DNA from: Phycisphaerae bacterium
GTDB taxonomy: Bacteria > Planctomycetota > Phycisphaerae > Phycisphaerales > SM1A02
Length of the DNA stretch: 64,000 nt
Assembly: GCA_002709295.1 (NCBI GenBank)
Contig: PAQL01000031.1
Coordinates: 1-64,000, forward strand
Direction of reading: 5' to 3'
In this document: one piece after another, positions 33,136 through 41,522 of the stretch
Numbering within the stretch: position 1 is the first letter of the stretch
Layout: the number at the start of each line of letters is the position of its first letter
Program-made: the position numbers and the translations under genes
The notes under the pieces: model-generated
What the model was told of the DNA's origin: nothing
The model's input: the letters and a program-made list of their open reading frames with translations, nothing else
Databases searched by the model: none

Positions 33136-33627
33136 TTACGCCACGCGCCGCCCGCCCTGCACCCGCTGCAGCTGCGCCCGGCGCTCCAGCTCCGCCCGAA
33201 CCCGCTCGTGCAACTGCTGCACACGCTCGTGATAGGTCCGCTCCGAGCGAATGCGCACCCGCCGCATCTGCTGCGCCACCGTAGGGATCGGGTCCGGCAG
33301 ATAACGCACCATCGCCAACTTCACCAGCTGCGTCTCCAGGCAGAACGGCGGGCGGCTCGTGTGCCCGGCCTGCCGCCAGGCGCGCGCCAACTGGCGGTCC
33401 TGCACCAGCCCTGCCTGCTTGATCGTCCCGATGGCCGCATCCACCTCCTCGGCAACCTGATCGACCGCGCCCGCCAGCCCGATCGAGCCGCGGCCAGAAG
33501 AGGGGATCATCCCGCCGTACTGCATCGCCGCCGCCAGCGGCGACGCCCCCGACGCACCAGGCGAACCCAGCCCGCCCCGGCACCGCTCTCCCCAGTACTG
33601 CAGCAACGCCTCCACTGCCTCAATCAC
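33136..33627 (-). CDS. Possible late-gene antiterminator/regulator
   Basis: The 163-residue basic product has a Gly/Ser-rich N-terminal part (LLQYWGERCRGGLGSPGASG). Its C-terminal helices look like a helix-turn-helix (VAQQMRRVRIRSERTYHERVQQLHERVRAELERR). Such proteins at the end of the early block, before the terminator and holin, often act as Q-like late activators; that is inference from context. A GTG start at 33627 is preceded by GGAGGTG. Confidence 0.6.
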   Translation of the reverse strand: MIEAVEALLQYWGERCRGGLGSPGASGASPLAAAMQYGGMIPSSGRGSIGLAGAVDQVAEEVDAAIGTIKQAGLVQDRQLARAWRQAGHTSRPPFCLETQLVKLAMVRYLPDPIPTVAQQMRRVRIRSERTYHERVQQLHERVRAELERRAQLQRVQGGRRVA

Positions 33628-33642
33628 GGCCCACCTCCAAGG

Positions 33643-34005
33643 TCAGCGCTGCCGCGCAGCGATGTCAGCCTGCAACCGCTCATGCCGCCGAACAAGCGGC
33701 TCGAGCAGCTCAAGCACCCGCAGATAGGCCGGTAAGTCATCACCCACCAGGATGTAATCGATGTTCGACCCGTCGATATCCACATCGAAGAGATAGCGCA
33801 CGCCAGGCAGCTCGCCCTCGGGGCGCTCGAACTCCTCACGACGATACAAGCGATAGACGCCATCCACTTCGTCGTACTGGATGAACCCCATCAACCTAAT
33901 GAAGTCGTCATATTCCTCCCAGTCCGCCCAATCCGGCCGGAGCATCGCCTCCAGCGTCTCGCTAACACGAACCAGCTCCCCACGCTCAACCTTGAAAACC
34001 GCCAT
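33643..34005 (-). CDS. Hypothetical phage protein, 120 residues
   Basis: I do not recognise the family. The product (MAVFKVERGELVRVSETLEA...) is acidic, with YDDFIRLMGFIQYDEVDG and VDIDGSNIDYILVGDDLPAYLRVL. The compact alpha/beta pattern suggests a small globular protein. AGGAG precedes the ATG. It lies next to the repeat array 34045-34332. Confidence 0.65.
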   Translation of the reverse strand: MAVFKVERGELVRVSETLEAMLRPDWADWEEYDDFIRLMGFIQYDEVDGVYRLYRREEFERPEGELPGVRYLFDVDIDGSNIDYILVGDDLPAYLRVLELLEPLVRRHERLQADIAARQR

Positions 34006-34044
34006 TTCTGCTCGCTCCTATGTGCCAAACCCGGTTGAAATAAA

Positions 34045-34332
34045 CCCTATACAGTTTCGCCTCTACCCTAACCAAACCCTAACCAGTCAAACACCCTTAT
34101 AATTCAACACTTTCAAGCATTCTGGTTAGGGTGGTTATAGTGGTTAGGGTTGTTCGCGCGTAAAGAAAAAAATCGCTCGCCACTCCCGCCAACAGCAATC
34201 ACACAACGCACGCGCCTGCGCGCGACAAACCCTAACCACCCTATACACCGCGCCAGAACCCGCGCCGCCCGCGCCTCTCAGCTGTTTACGGTTGCAAAAA
34301 GCAACCCTAACCAACCCTAACCACCCTAAACA
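34045..34332. repeat. CCCTAACCA iteron array, candidate phage replication origin
   Basis: Seven exact copies of CCCTAACCA occur: 34066, 34077, 34230, 34305 and 34315 forward; 34123 and 34141 inverted. Four degenerate copies also occur: 34045, 34132 (inverted), 34239 and 34324. Adjacent copies are 9-11 bp apart, about one helical turn. The block is non-coding, AT-richer than its surroundings, and adjoins the primase-helicase gene. It may bind a replication initiator or repressor. Confidence 0.7.
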
Positions 34333-34342
34333 CCGGCAGGCG

Positions 34343-37069
34343 TCAGGCCGCCACATTGCCAGCCCCCTTGAACGGCTCGACCCAGCCCTTGCACTTTTCC
34401 CACTTCGTCGGGCTCCAGCCGGCCTCAGCCGCCCGGTCGCGGAACGCTTTCACCAGCGCACCCATGGCCCTGGCGTCGCCGACGCTCAAGTTGGGGGGCG
34501 GGGAAGGCAGGAAGAACATCGAGAACCGCCGCTTGCCGAAATCGTCATACCAGTGGATCTGCTGATCCGGCTTGGGCACCTGCGTCCCCAGGAAACACGA
34601 CAGCTTCGTCGCCGTCAGCGAGTGCTCCTTGTTCACCGAGCACCATTCCAAGAACAGATCGTGGATATCCGAAGTCAGCGCCACATCGAACGGCACGCCG
34701 AGGTAGCCTGCACGCCAGTGCACCAAAAACGTCTCCCAGCCTGACCGGGACAGCTCAACCAGCCGCTGCCTTGCGGCCGTTTTCGGCGGCCGGGTGCGCT
34801 CGTCGAAGGCACCGAGGTCGAAGCTCAGCAAGTAGTGGTAGAACGCCCGGATGCCATCATTGGCGATCTCCCACGCAACCCGCTTCTGCAGCCGCTCATC
34901 CAGCGTCTGCTCCGGCCACATCACGAACATCCGCCGGTCGTTCTCGCTGATCGGCCACGGCAAGATCTCGTTCGAGAGGAACACGGCGTTCATATAGTTC
35001 GCCTCCTCCCAACCGTTCACGAATTTCGACTCGATACGCACCGTCTTACCGGTCACCATGTGCTTGATCTTGCCGACCTGGTTGTAGCGCTGGTCCCGGC
35101 TCACCACCTCCTCGAAAACCCCGTAGAGCTTGTTCGACTGCCACGCCGTCCAGCTCGAATCCAGCTGGCCCTGGCCAACGGTCGCGCCGTAGTCCCCGTA
35201 AATCTCCCGCATGATGTCCGAGAGCAGGAACGACTTGCCCGAGCCCTCCATCGTCGAATGGAGCAGCACCGCGGTATCCATCTTCGCGCCCACGTTCTGC
35301 AGCGGATAAGCCAGCCAGCACGTGAGCCAGTGCACCGCCGCCTCATCGCCGTTGCACAGAAACTTCAACATCCGCACGATGCCCGCGCAGCGCTCCATAT
35401 CCTCGAGCGGCGCCAGCGGCAGCCCCTCGAACGTATTGATGTGCGTCTCCGGGCTCTTGCGCATGCGCGGGTCGAATACCAGATTCGCCGCCGGCACCAC
35501 CTGCCGCTCCGGGCTGTTCAGCCAGAGCGTGAATGCATCACCCAGCGCCAACTGCACCGCGCGCGCCGGCAGGCGCTGGCGCAGCTGCCGGTCCCAAATG
35601 TCCTGCGAGCCGTCCAGATACACATAGCGCTCAGCCGGGGCCATGCCCGGCACCGCCGCCTTCTTCGCCTTGCCCTCCAGCTTCGCCTGGCTGGCCAATC
35701 GCTCGGCCTGGGCCTCGCCGATCACCTTCTTCGTCGGCGAATCCATCCACGCCTTCGCCAGCGGCTTCGTCACCAGCGCCTCGAAGGCTGTCTTCTTCAT
35801 CACCGCCCTGGTGAACTGGTCGTAAACGTTCGTCTTGCCCTCCACCAGCGCAAACCGCTGCGCGACCCGCTCCGCCGTCCAGGCCATCCCCCCGCCCCCC
35901 TCGTGGGAAGGTGCCGCCTCAGCGGCGGGGTCGCCAGATGGGGTAAGGGGAAGAGGCGCGGCCAGTGCCGCATCCAGCTGCTGCGCGACCACCTCCAGCC
36001 CCCACGCCACATGCACATCGTTCCAGTCCTGCCCCGCCTCGCCTTCGGCCGGCTGGGTCGGGAAGGCCGCAATGCCGCCAACCTCACCCGCCGCCGCTTC
36101 CGCCTTCTTGCGCCCCGGGTTGCCGGGCTTCGTCGGGTCATCGTCGCCGGCGACCACCAGCAGCGCATCCGGGCATTGGGCCGCCAGGTCACGCGCAACC
36201 GCCGGCATGTTGCCGGAGTCCAGCGCCATCGCCACCGGCCAACCCTTCGCCATATGCACACTGGCAGCCGTCGCATAGCCTTCGGCCTCGCCGATCACCG
36301 TCGCGCCGGCCAGGTCGCCCAGCACATGCCGGCAACCCGCCTTGCGCCCGTACTTCGGGAACAGCTTCGTGCCCTGCTCATTGATCGCCTGCAGGCTCCA
36401 CAGCTTGCCCGCCGCATCGCGCAGCGGAATGGCAATGCTGCCTTTCTTGAACATCAGGAAGCTGATCGAATCCGGCCGGGGCTTCGGCAGGTTGGCGAAG
36501 AACTCGCGCACCTCGCTGCCCACCCACACATCGCAGCGCTGCCGCTCGTCATCGATGGCCAGCACAACCGTGTAATGGAAGAAGCCAACGCCAAAAGCCC
36601 CCACCTGCTTGCGCTCCAGGTAGGGGCTCACGCCTTGCGGCTTGCAATGCTTCGTCCAGATCAGCTCACACGCGCTGGCCACCGCCTCGCGCATCACCGA
36701 GGCCCGCGCCTCGTCCGCCTCGATCTCGGCCTGGCGCAGGGCGCGGCGCGCTTCTGCCTCGGCCTTCAAACGGCGCTTGTCCTCGGCTGTCAGTTCGCGT
36801 TTTTCCGGCTGCCAGCCGTATTCCTTCGCCAGCTTCACCACCGAGGCGATGCCCACGCCGCCCTTGCGGAACGAGCGCCACACCGCCTTCGCATCGGCCG
36901 CCTTGTAGCCGGCGCCCGACTGGCTCCAGTCGTCCCAGGCGTCCCAGCCATCCTGGCCGAATGAATCCTTCACCCCCATACCCACCTGCACCCAAACCTC
37001 CCGGCTGTCAGCCGGGATAAAGCGCAGTAGGCCGGGTAACTCCGCCAGGGTGATTTGATGGTCAGTCAT
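34343..37069 (-). CDS. Phage replication primase-helicase (PriCT-2/Toprim/D5-type)
   Basis: The 908-residue product appears to combine three parts. An N-terminal PriCT-2-like region (about 1-85: DAWDDWSQSGAGYKAADA) comes first. A central Toprim-like domain (about 220-330: TVIGEAEGYATAASVHMAKG, LLVVAGDDD) follows. The C-terminal SF3/DUF5906-type helicase (about 480-870) has Walker A in TMEGSGKSFLL. It should prime and unwind phage DNA. The ATG at 37069 overlaps the previous gene by 8 nt; a GTG at 37081 is the alternative. Confidence 0.9.
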   Translation of the reverse strand: MTDHQITLAELPGLLRFIPADSREVWVQVGMGVKDSFGQDGWDAWDDWSQSGAGYKAADAKAVWRSFRKGGVGIASVVKLAKEYGWQPEKRELTAEDKRRLKAEAEARRALRQAEIEADEARASVMREAVASACELIWTKHCKPQGVSPYLERKQVGAFGVGFFHYTVVLAIDDERQRCDVWVGSEVREFFANLPKPRPDSISFLMFKKGSIAIPLRDAAGKLWSLQAINEQGTKLFPKYGRKAGCRHVLGDLAGATVIGEAEGYATAASVHMAKGWPVAMALDSGNMPAVARDLAAQCPDALLVVAGDDDPTKPGNPGRKKAEAAAGEVGGIAAFPTQPAEGEAGQDWNDVHVAWGLEVVAQQLDAALAAPLPLTPSGDPAAEAAPSHEGGGGMAWTAERVAQRFALVEGKTNVYDQFTRAVMKKTAFEALVTKPLAKAWMDSPTKKVIGEAQAERLASQAKLEGKAKKAAVPGMAPAERYVYLDGSQDIWDRQLRQRLPARAVQLALGDAFTLWLNSPERQVVPAANLVFDPRMRKSPETHINTFEGLPLAPLEDMERCAGIVRMLKFLCNGDEAAVHWLTCWLAYPLQNVGAKMDTAVLLHSTMEGSGKSFLLSDIMREIYGDYGATVGQGQLDSSWTAWQSNKLYGVFEEVVSRDQRYNQVGKIKHMVTGKTVRIESKFVNGWEEANYMNAVFLSNEILPWPISENDRRMFVMWPEQTLDERLQKRVAWEIANDGIRAFYHYLLSFDLGAFDERTRPPKTAARQRLVELSRSGWETFLVHWRAGYLGVPFDVALTSDIHDLFLEWCSVNKEHSLTATKLSCFLGTQVPKPDQQIHWYDDFGKRRFSMFFLPSPPPNLSVGDARAMGALVKAFRDRAAEAGWSPTKWEKCKGWVEPFKGAGNVAA

Positions 37070-37772
37070 CACGGCCCCCACGCGCCAGTTTGTCGTACAC
37101 CGCCGGCGAGCCGTACAGGCTCAGGATCAGCTCGCTTTCCAGCACCAACAGGTAGTTCGGGTCCAGCGCCGCCAGCAGGTTGCGAATCGCATGCTGCCCG
37201 CCCGCCGTCTCCAGCCGCCGCAACGCCGCCAGCGCCACGCGCTCAAGCTCGGCACGCTCGAGCATGGTCGGGTCTTCAATCCACTGATGCAGGTCGGCCG
37301 GGCGAATCAGCCCGGCGTCATCCGGCACCGCCTGCGCTTGCGGGCGGCCATAGCCATCGAGGGTGAACAGAATGCGGCGGTGGCGCAGCTCGACGAGCGC
37401 GTCGGCCTGGTCGTTTGAGGCGGGGTTCTTCTGCCAGTAGGCAGCCAGCGCGGCATAGCACTCGCGCTTGTAGCGGATCAGCGCCGGGCGAATGGCTTGG
37501 CGGCAGCGCTTCACTTCAACGCCGAACAGCCAGCCGTTGAGCAGCTCAATCGGCAGGCAAGCGGTCATTTGCTCGCCGCCCGCTGAAGGTGTGGCCATCA
37601 TGACCACGCCTTGAGAAAGCACCTCGTCACGCTTGATGCGGTCGAGCTGCGATTTCCAGTTCAGGCCTATGCCCTCGCAGATCGGCCGCATGGCGACCAG
37701 CTGCTGGGTTTCGGTGGTGATGACGGTGAGTGCTTTGCCGAGAAATTCGACGGTATCGATGGAAGTGGTCAT
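37062..37772 (-). CDS. P22AR N-terminal-type antirepressor
   Basis: The 236-residue product begins MTTSIDTVEFLGKALTVITT, followed by MRPICEGIGLNWKSQLDRIKR and MTACLPIELLNGWLFGV. This matches the phage antirepressor N-terminal domain, which antagonises repressors or regulates phage genes. The C-terminal half is helical with no family I recognise. AGGAG precedes the ATG at 37772. Confidence 0.85.
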   Translation of the reverse strand: MTTSIDTVEFLGKALTVITTETQQLVAMRPICEGIGLNWKSQLDRIKRDEVLSQGVVMMATPSAGGEQMTACLPIELLNGWLFGVEVKRCRQAIRPALIRYKRECYAALAAYWQKNPASNDQADALVELRHRRILFTLDGYGRPQAQAVPDDAGLIRPADLHQWIEDPTMLERAELERVALAALRRLETAGGQHAIRNLLAALDPNYLLVLESELILSLYGSPAVYDKLARGGRDD

Positions 37773-37939
37773 GCCGGACGCTCCTGTGCGAGTGCTAAGC
37801 ACCTGCCGGAACGTTCTTACGCGCGCCGGCATGGTGGCCGGGAGGTTAAGAACTCGAGCACAGTCGAGCGGACTTCTTTCCCTTTCGGGTGTTGTATCCG
37901 TCGCCCTCCCGGCCATAGCTTTGCCATGACGCGGGCGCA

Positions 37940-37967
37940 AAAAAACCGCATGTCTGTCGGGTGCGGA
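37940..37967 (-). terminator. Leftward terminator after the DksA-like gene
   Basis: CCGCA/TGCGG with an 11-nt loop is followed leftward by seven T. It separates the CII/DksA-like transcript from the antirepressor and replication genes. Confidence 0.7.
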
Positions 37968-37999
37968 ATGCCGCTGTGCTGAGGAGTTCTTACGCTCCA

Positions 38000-38011
38000 T
38001 CCCATATGGGA
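38000..38011. promoter_or_regulatory. 12-bp palindrome TCCCATATGGGA
   Basis: This perfect palindrome lies in the 283-bp gap 37773-38055 between the DksA-like gene and the antirepressor gene. It may be an operator for one of the phage regulators. The rest of the gap holds the terminator above and nothing else I can support. Confidence 0.4.
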
Positions 38012-38055
38012 CGGGCGAGAGCATAGGCCGGAACACCTCGGGAATCAAGCTGGCT

Positions 38056-38277
38056 TCAACCAAGCCGCACCCCCGCATTCCGCTTGTCCTCGAACGCCTG
38101 GCACTCGGTGCACAGCCGGCACCCCCTAACCGCCTCGCGCCGGGCCAGCGGAATCTCCACGCCGCACTCCTCGCACTCGGCCAGGCTCTCGCCCTGGTAC
38201 TGCACACGACTTGCGATAAGGCGCTGTAGCTCCTCGTCCTGCTCCCTCTGGGCGCGTTCAATCAGATGCTCATCCAT
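38056..38277 (-). CDS. DksA/TraR-type zinc finger protein
   Basis: The 73-residue product (MDEHLIERAQREQDEELQRL ... CEECGVEIPLARREAVRGCRLCTEC) has the C4 zinc finger CxxC-x17-CxxC of the TraR/DksA family. It is short like phage TraR homologues that bind RNA polymerase and mimic DksA-ppGpp effects. The ATG at 38277 overlaps the end of the CII-like gene by 8 nt. Confidence 0.88.
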   Translation of the reverse strand: MDEHLIERAQREQDEELQRLIASRVQYQGESLAECEECGVEIPLARREAVRGCRLCTECQAFEDKRNAGVRLG

Positions 38278-38761
38278 GGCACGCCGCCTCCGCTTCCATC
38301 GCCTGCTCAGCGCCCGCCACAATCCCCAGGATCTCGCCGATCACCTTGTTCGCGTGGTAGCGCAGCGCTTCCACCTCGTGCCGCTCCCAGCAATTGTCCT
38401 TGGCGCCGTCGTGCAGGCTGCCCACGAACTCGCCTTCGGCCTGCAGCAGCGCACCCAACGCCTTCAGCGCATCGCGCGTGGCCGGCACCGGCTGCGGCAC
38501 GAACGCCACCGCACCGGCCGGACGCACCAAAGCCGCCAGCAGGCGCGGATCGCGCGTGGTCGCTACAATCTCTTCAAGGAACTCAGGGTGCAGCGGGCGG
38601 TTGCCCGTAGGGTTGACGCGCTTGCTCAGCTCGTCGGGGTCGATGCCGATGGTCAGCGCCACCGCGTTCTGCCCACCCACCGCATCGCGCGTGGCGCGGT
38701 ACAGCGCCTGGCGAGTGGTCAACACCGGGCCGGCGCCCGGCAGAAGGTCTTTACGGCTCAT
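38270..38761 (-). CDS. Phage regulatory CII-family protein
   Basis: The 163-residue product (LTTRQALYRATRDAVGGQNAVALTIGIDPDELSKRVNP...) fits the phage regulatory protein CII/CP76 family. It has an N-terminal helix-turn-helix (about 20-50) and a long helical C-terminus. It is the second gene of the leftward early operon after the cro-like gene, as cII follows cro in lambda. It may promote lysogeny. Confidence 0.85.
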   Translation of the reverse strand: MSRKDLLPGAGPVLTTRQALYRATRDAVGGQNAVALTIGIDPDELSKRVNPTGNRPLHPEFLEEIVATTRDPRLLAALVRPAGAVAFVPQPVPATRDALKALGALLQAEGEFVGSLHDGAKDNCWERHEVEALRYHANKVIGEILGIVAGAEQAMEAEAACHG

Positions 38762-39099
38762 AGCGTTAATGCCCCTGTAACGCTGTAGCCAACCGCGGGG
38801 CCGTTGCCCTACAGTTCACCTACAGCACGCGCCCCTCATGACTGCTGTGTCCACGGGTCGCGGGTTGAGGTAGCCGGCTGGTAACCGGTTACCGGACCGT
38901 CGAGGCTGGGGTTCTTGCTGTGGTAAGTGGGTCCCCAGTTCTCGACCTCTATACAAGCCTGCCGCCGTAGCGACAGGCTTTTGTGTTTCTGGGCTGCTTG
39001 CCCGGCGCCGGCCCGATGGCGTTGGTAAGACTCTCGGGCCGGCTCCCGCCTGATACGTGTGCTGCTGTGCTGTGTCCTGAAGGCGGGCTGTGATTCTGG
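38762..39099. promoter_or_regulatory. cro-cII intergenic region with palindromes and terminator
   Basis: This 338-bp non-coding region holds the 14-bp perfect palindrome GGTAACCGGTTACC (38880-38893). A hairpin at about 38953-38983 (AAGCCTG/CAGGCTT) could act like lambda tR1. A cluster of CTGTA/CTACAG motifs lies near 38772-38826, just upstream of the CII-like start. These look like operator sites for the CII-like or Cro-like proteins. Confidence 0.55.
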
Positions 39100-39357
39100 T
39101 TAGGCGCGGCGTTCGCCTTGGCGCCGCTCTCCGCGCCTACGCTCCGCCTGGCGGCGGTCAGCTTCGAAGCCGGCGCCACCGCTCTTCTCGGCATAGAGCT
39201 TTTCCAGCTCCTTACCGATGCAGTAACGGAGTTCAGCGCCATTCAGCGCCCGGAAAACGGTCGGCTGAGTAACGCCAATAGCATCAGCGATGCCTTGCTG
39301 GGTCATCCCAGCTTCGATAAGCGCTTTCAGCATTTCAGTGATCGAGGGAGTAGTCAT
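39100..39357 (-). CDS. Cro-like helix-turn-helix regulator
   Basis: The 85-residue product starts MTTPSITEMLKALIEAG and has a helix-turn-helix (MTQQGIADAIGVTQPTVFRALNG). The C-terminus is very basic (ERRRGERRQGERRA). It diverges from the CI repressor across a 100-bp operator region. It should repress the CI promoter in the lytic cycle. The ATG at 39357 gives a short leader. Confidence 0.82.
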   Translation of the reverse strand: MTTPSITEMLKALIEAGMTQQGIADAIGVTQPTVFRALNGAELRYCIGKELEKLYAEKSGGAGFEADRRQAERRRGERRQGERRA

Positions 39358-39457
39358 GACAAAGGAATGTATCCGGCTACGCATTGAGCAAGATAATACG
39401 CATCGGAATTGTCAGCCGCAATACGCTTTGCATAATTCGCAAAGGAATAATCTCGGC
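39358..39457. promoter_or_regulatory. Lysis-lysogeny operator region
   Basis: One hundred bases between divergent cro-like and cI genes hold an inverted repeat TTTGC(N7)GCAAA (39427-39443), two AATACGC copies (39395 and 39419 region), and AATG(N12)CATT (39366-39385). These are the likely operator sites bound by CI and Cro. Confidence 0.65.
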
Positions 39458-40120
39458 ATGGCTATTTCGATCGGTCACATCGCCGCCACGCTGGCGGCAA
39501 GGCGCGAAAAGCTGGGCTGGAGCGAGACAGAGCTGGCCAAGAGAGCCGGCCTTAACCAATCCACCGTGCACCGCATCCTTAAGGGTGAGTTCCAGAACCC
39601 GCAGATCAATTACATCGAGCGCCTCACTCGCGCCCTTGGGTTGGACATGGCCGAAGTACTCGGCCTCCGCCAGCCCGATCCGCAAACCCTAGACTCGACC
39701 TTGGGGCCTGGGCCCGCCTTGCATCAACGCGTACCTCTAATTTCATGGGTGCGCGCAGGAGATTTATGCGAGGCGATAGACTTGTTTGAACCTGGCTTTG
39801 CCGATGATTGGCTCGACTGCCCCTTCCCCCATAGCCCCTCTGCCTATTGCCTGGAAGTTCGGGGGCTAAGCATGTCCCCGGAGTACAGAACCGGGGAGAT
39901 TCTTCTCGTAGAGCCCGAGCTGGTCCCTATGCACAACGATGACGTTGTCGTACGCACTCCAGATGGCCAGGTAACGTTCAAGCGCTTGCAGATAACCGAG
40001 GACGGCACATACCTTCTGGCATTGAACCCGGAATTTCCGAATCGAATCCTGCATATGCCAGAACAAACGAGCTTCTGCGGTGTAGTGACTGGTTCATGGA
40101 TCAAGCGGAAACGACGGTAG
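39458..40120 (+). CDS. CI-type prophage repressor (Xre + S24 peptidase-like)
   Basis: The 220-residue product has an N-terminal Xre helix-turn-helix (about 8-65: WSETELAKRAGLNQSTVHRI). The C-terminal LexA/S24 domain has the self-cleavage Ala-Gly site in WVRAGDL (about residue 98), the serine in GLSMSP (about 138) and the lysine in VTFKRL (about 178). The protein should be inactivated by RecA-dependent self-cleavage, making the prophage SOS-inducible. It is the immunity repressor. Confidence 0.92.
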   Translation: MAISIGHIAATLAARREKLGWSETELAKRAGLNQSTVHRILKGEFQNPQINYIERLTRALGLDMAEVLGLRQPDPQTLDSTLGPGPALHQRVPLISWVRAGDLCEAIDLFEPGFADDWLDCPFPHSPSAYCLEVRGLSMSPEYRTGEILLVEPELVPMHNDDVVVRTPDGQVTFKRLQITEDGTYLLALNPEFPNRILHMPEQTSFCGVVTGSWIKRKRR

Positions 40121-40174
40121 ACCGCGGGCAGAGACTGGACAGAATCCGAGCCAAAGGTGTAAAGATACAGAACT

Positions 40175-40213
40175 GGCGAGTGGCAACGCGGTCTTTATAT
40201 CCGTATACTCGCC
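40175..40213. promoter_or_regulatory. Promoter/operator of the toxin locus
   Basis: A 7-bp inverted repeat GGCGAGT/ACTCGCC flanks an AT-rich stretch with a -10-like TATACT at 40204-40209. It lies 41 bp before the first gene of the toxin pair, as expected for autoregulated toxin-antitoxin promoters. Confidence 0.5.
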
Positions 40214-40253
40214 GGCCACTTGAAACATGCTTGCACCCAAAAGAGACGCAGAT

Positions 40254-40766
40254 ATGGCTCTCAATCTCGCTGCCTCATCGCTGATCATGGCCACGCTGGC
40301 AATGGTTGGAGATTATTCGGTTGCTGCACAGGCTTCGCATCTGCGTTCTTCATCGTCGCATGCGGAACGCCCGAGTAAGCCAGTCAACCGACAGGACCAG
40401 CGCCGCATAATCGAAGAGATCCGGGACCAGTTCAATGAACTGGACGGCCTCTACGCGCAAGCGATTCAGGCCACTCTTAAGCGCGGGTGCTTCGACGCAG
40501 AGCTGTTTGAGCGTCTTCCACACCACATCAGCATGACGAGAGCGCTAGAGGCGGCCCTGCGTGGGACCATCGTTCAGCCTGATATTGAGGAGGCGCACAT
40601 GGGCTTGCGCCGCTCAGTGGCGAAGGTCAGAGGCCGACTGGTCCAGCTTGAGAATCTTCTTCTCCAAGCTCATGAAACGCCGGACTACTTCGAGAGCGAC
40701 ATCGACATGGAAGGGCTGAAAGCGCTTGCAGACCATTCCACTAGGCATCTGGCGAAGATTGCCTAG
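40254..40766 (+). CDS. Putative antitoxin partner of the YafO-like toxin, unknown family
   Basis: The 170-residue product has no family I recognise. It starts MALNLAASSLIMATLAMVGD, then a helical part (DQRRIIEEIRDQFNELDGLYAQAIQATLKRG) and ends RHLAKIA. The gene ends 3 nt before the YafO-like toxin, so the pair is co-transcribed. YafO partners are normally small Phd-like YafN proteins, which this is not. An ATG at 40227 is an alternative start. The antitoxin role is inferred only from position. Confidence 0.5.
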   Translation: MALNLAASSLIMATLAMVGDYSVAAQASHLRSSSSHAERPSKPVNRQDQRRIIEEIRDQFNELDGLYAQAIQATLKRGCFDAELFERLPHHISMTRALEAALRGTIVQPDIEEAHMGLRRSVAKVRGRLVQLENLLLQAHETPDYFESDIDMEGLKALADHSTRHLAKIA

Positions 40767-40769
40767 CGA

Positions 40770-41210
40770 ATGGCGGTAATCGTTACCTTCAATAGCTCCA
40801 CATATTCCGAACTGTTCGCTCCGATAGAAGCCAGCTATCCCGGCCTTGCCGAGAAATTAAGGGCTGACTTTCAGCGGTACGTAGAATCCGACCGTACCAA
40901 CCCGCCGCATTATTTTGGGCGTGACGTCTGCTACACGCAGCCTCCCGAAGCGCTTAGATCCTCGTTGATGCACATCCACATAAAGCTTCCCCCCGGCCGC
41001 TTTCCACAGGACCGTGCGCAGTATTACCGCGTCTGCCAGCCTGGAAAACCAGGGCAAGATGCCGCGCTGGTGTATGTCCAGGGCGAGATCGAGGAAGAGA
41101 GCTACCAGCTGTTAGCGTTTCTATGGCCAGATGCTCATGGTCAAGCCCGCCAGAGAGATTTGATGCGCTACCTTGCACGCCTCGCCCAAGAGTTTCGAGA
41201 CAGCCATTGA
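40770..41210 (+). CDS. YafO-family mRNA interferase toxin
   Basis: The 146-residue product aligns by eye with Escherichia coli YafO: LRADFQRYVESDRTNPPHYF with GRD, MHIHIKLPPGRFP, ALVYVQGEIEEESYQLLAFL and a C-terminal LARLAQEFR. YafO cleaves ribosome-bound mRNA. The gene lies in the lysogenic-side cluster near the repressor, where phage maintenance or defence genes are often found. Its partner is the gene directly upstream. Confidence 0.75.
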   Translation: MAVIVTFNSSTYSELFAPIEASYPGLAEKLRADFQRYVESDRTNPPHYFGRDVCYTQPPEALRSSLMHIHIKLPPGRFPQDRAQYYRVCQPGKPGQDAALVYVQGEIEEESYQLLAFLWPDAHGQARQRDLMRYLARLAQEFRDSH

Positions 41211-41324
41211 TAGTCGACGGCACCGCCGGAAAACCGCATGAGCATTTTAATCCCTATACGTATTGACTAGATAAATTCGTTGACGGATTATTGCCGCGTA
41301 CCCACTTACCACGGGATCGCGACA

Positions 41325-41522
41325 ATGGACACAGCACAGCACAGCAGCACCCGCTGCCCGGTCTTTCTGCCCCCGGCAGCGGCATCCAACCCCTTCACCG
41401 TACGCCGCATCGAGCGTGAAACCGGCCTGACCGCTCACGTCACCCTGCGCGCCGCACAACTCAAGCGCCACACCCGCCCCACCTTCGAGAGCTTCGGCCC
41501 GTTCGGAGGCGACTGCGCATGA
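41325..41522 (+). CDS. Small hypothetical phage protein
   Basis: The 65-residue product (MDTAQHSSTRCPVFLPPAAA...) is not recognised. It is polar with a basic central part and ends FGPFGGDCA. It overlaps the next gene by 4 nt. It may be translationally coupled to the Lar-like gene. Confidence 0.55.
   Translation: MDTAQHSSTRCPVFLPPAAASNPFTVRRIERETGLTAHVTLRAAQLKRHTRPTFESFGPFGGDCA

Noticed and set aside
34045-34332. Telomere-like CCCTAA repeats as a linear plasmid-prophage end
   Set aside because: No protelomerase gene, and a tRNA attachment site plus tyrosine integrase show chromosomal integration; an iteron origin is simpler.
34045-34332. CRISPR array
   Set aside because: Repeats are only 9 bp, occur in both orientations, and lack regular spacers or cas genes.
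34835-36964. 709-residue rightward frame opposite the primase-helicase
   Set aside because: Arg/His-rich antisense shadow of a clearly coding gene; no family resemblance.
39090-39272. Small frames around the cro-like gene
   Set aside because: Antisense to the HTH gene and without ribosome-binding sites.
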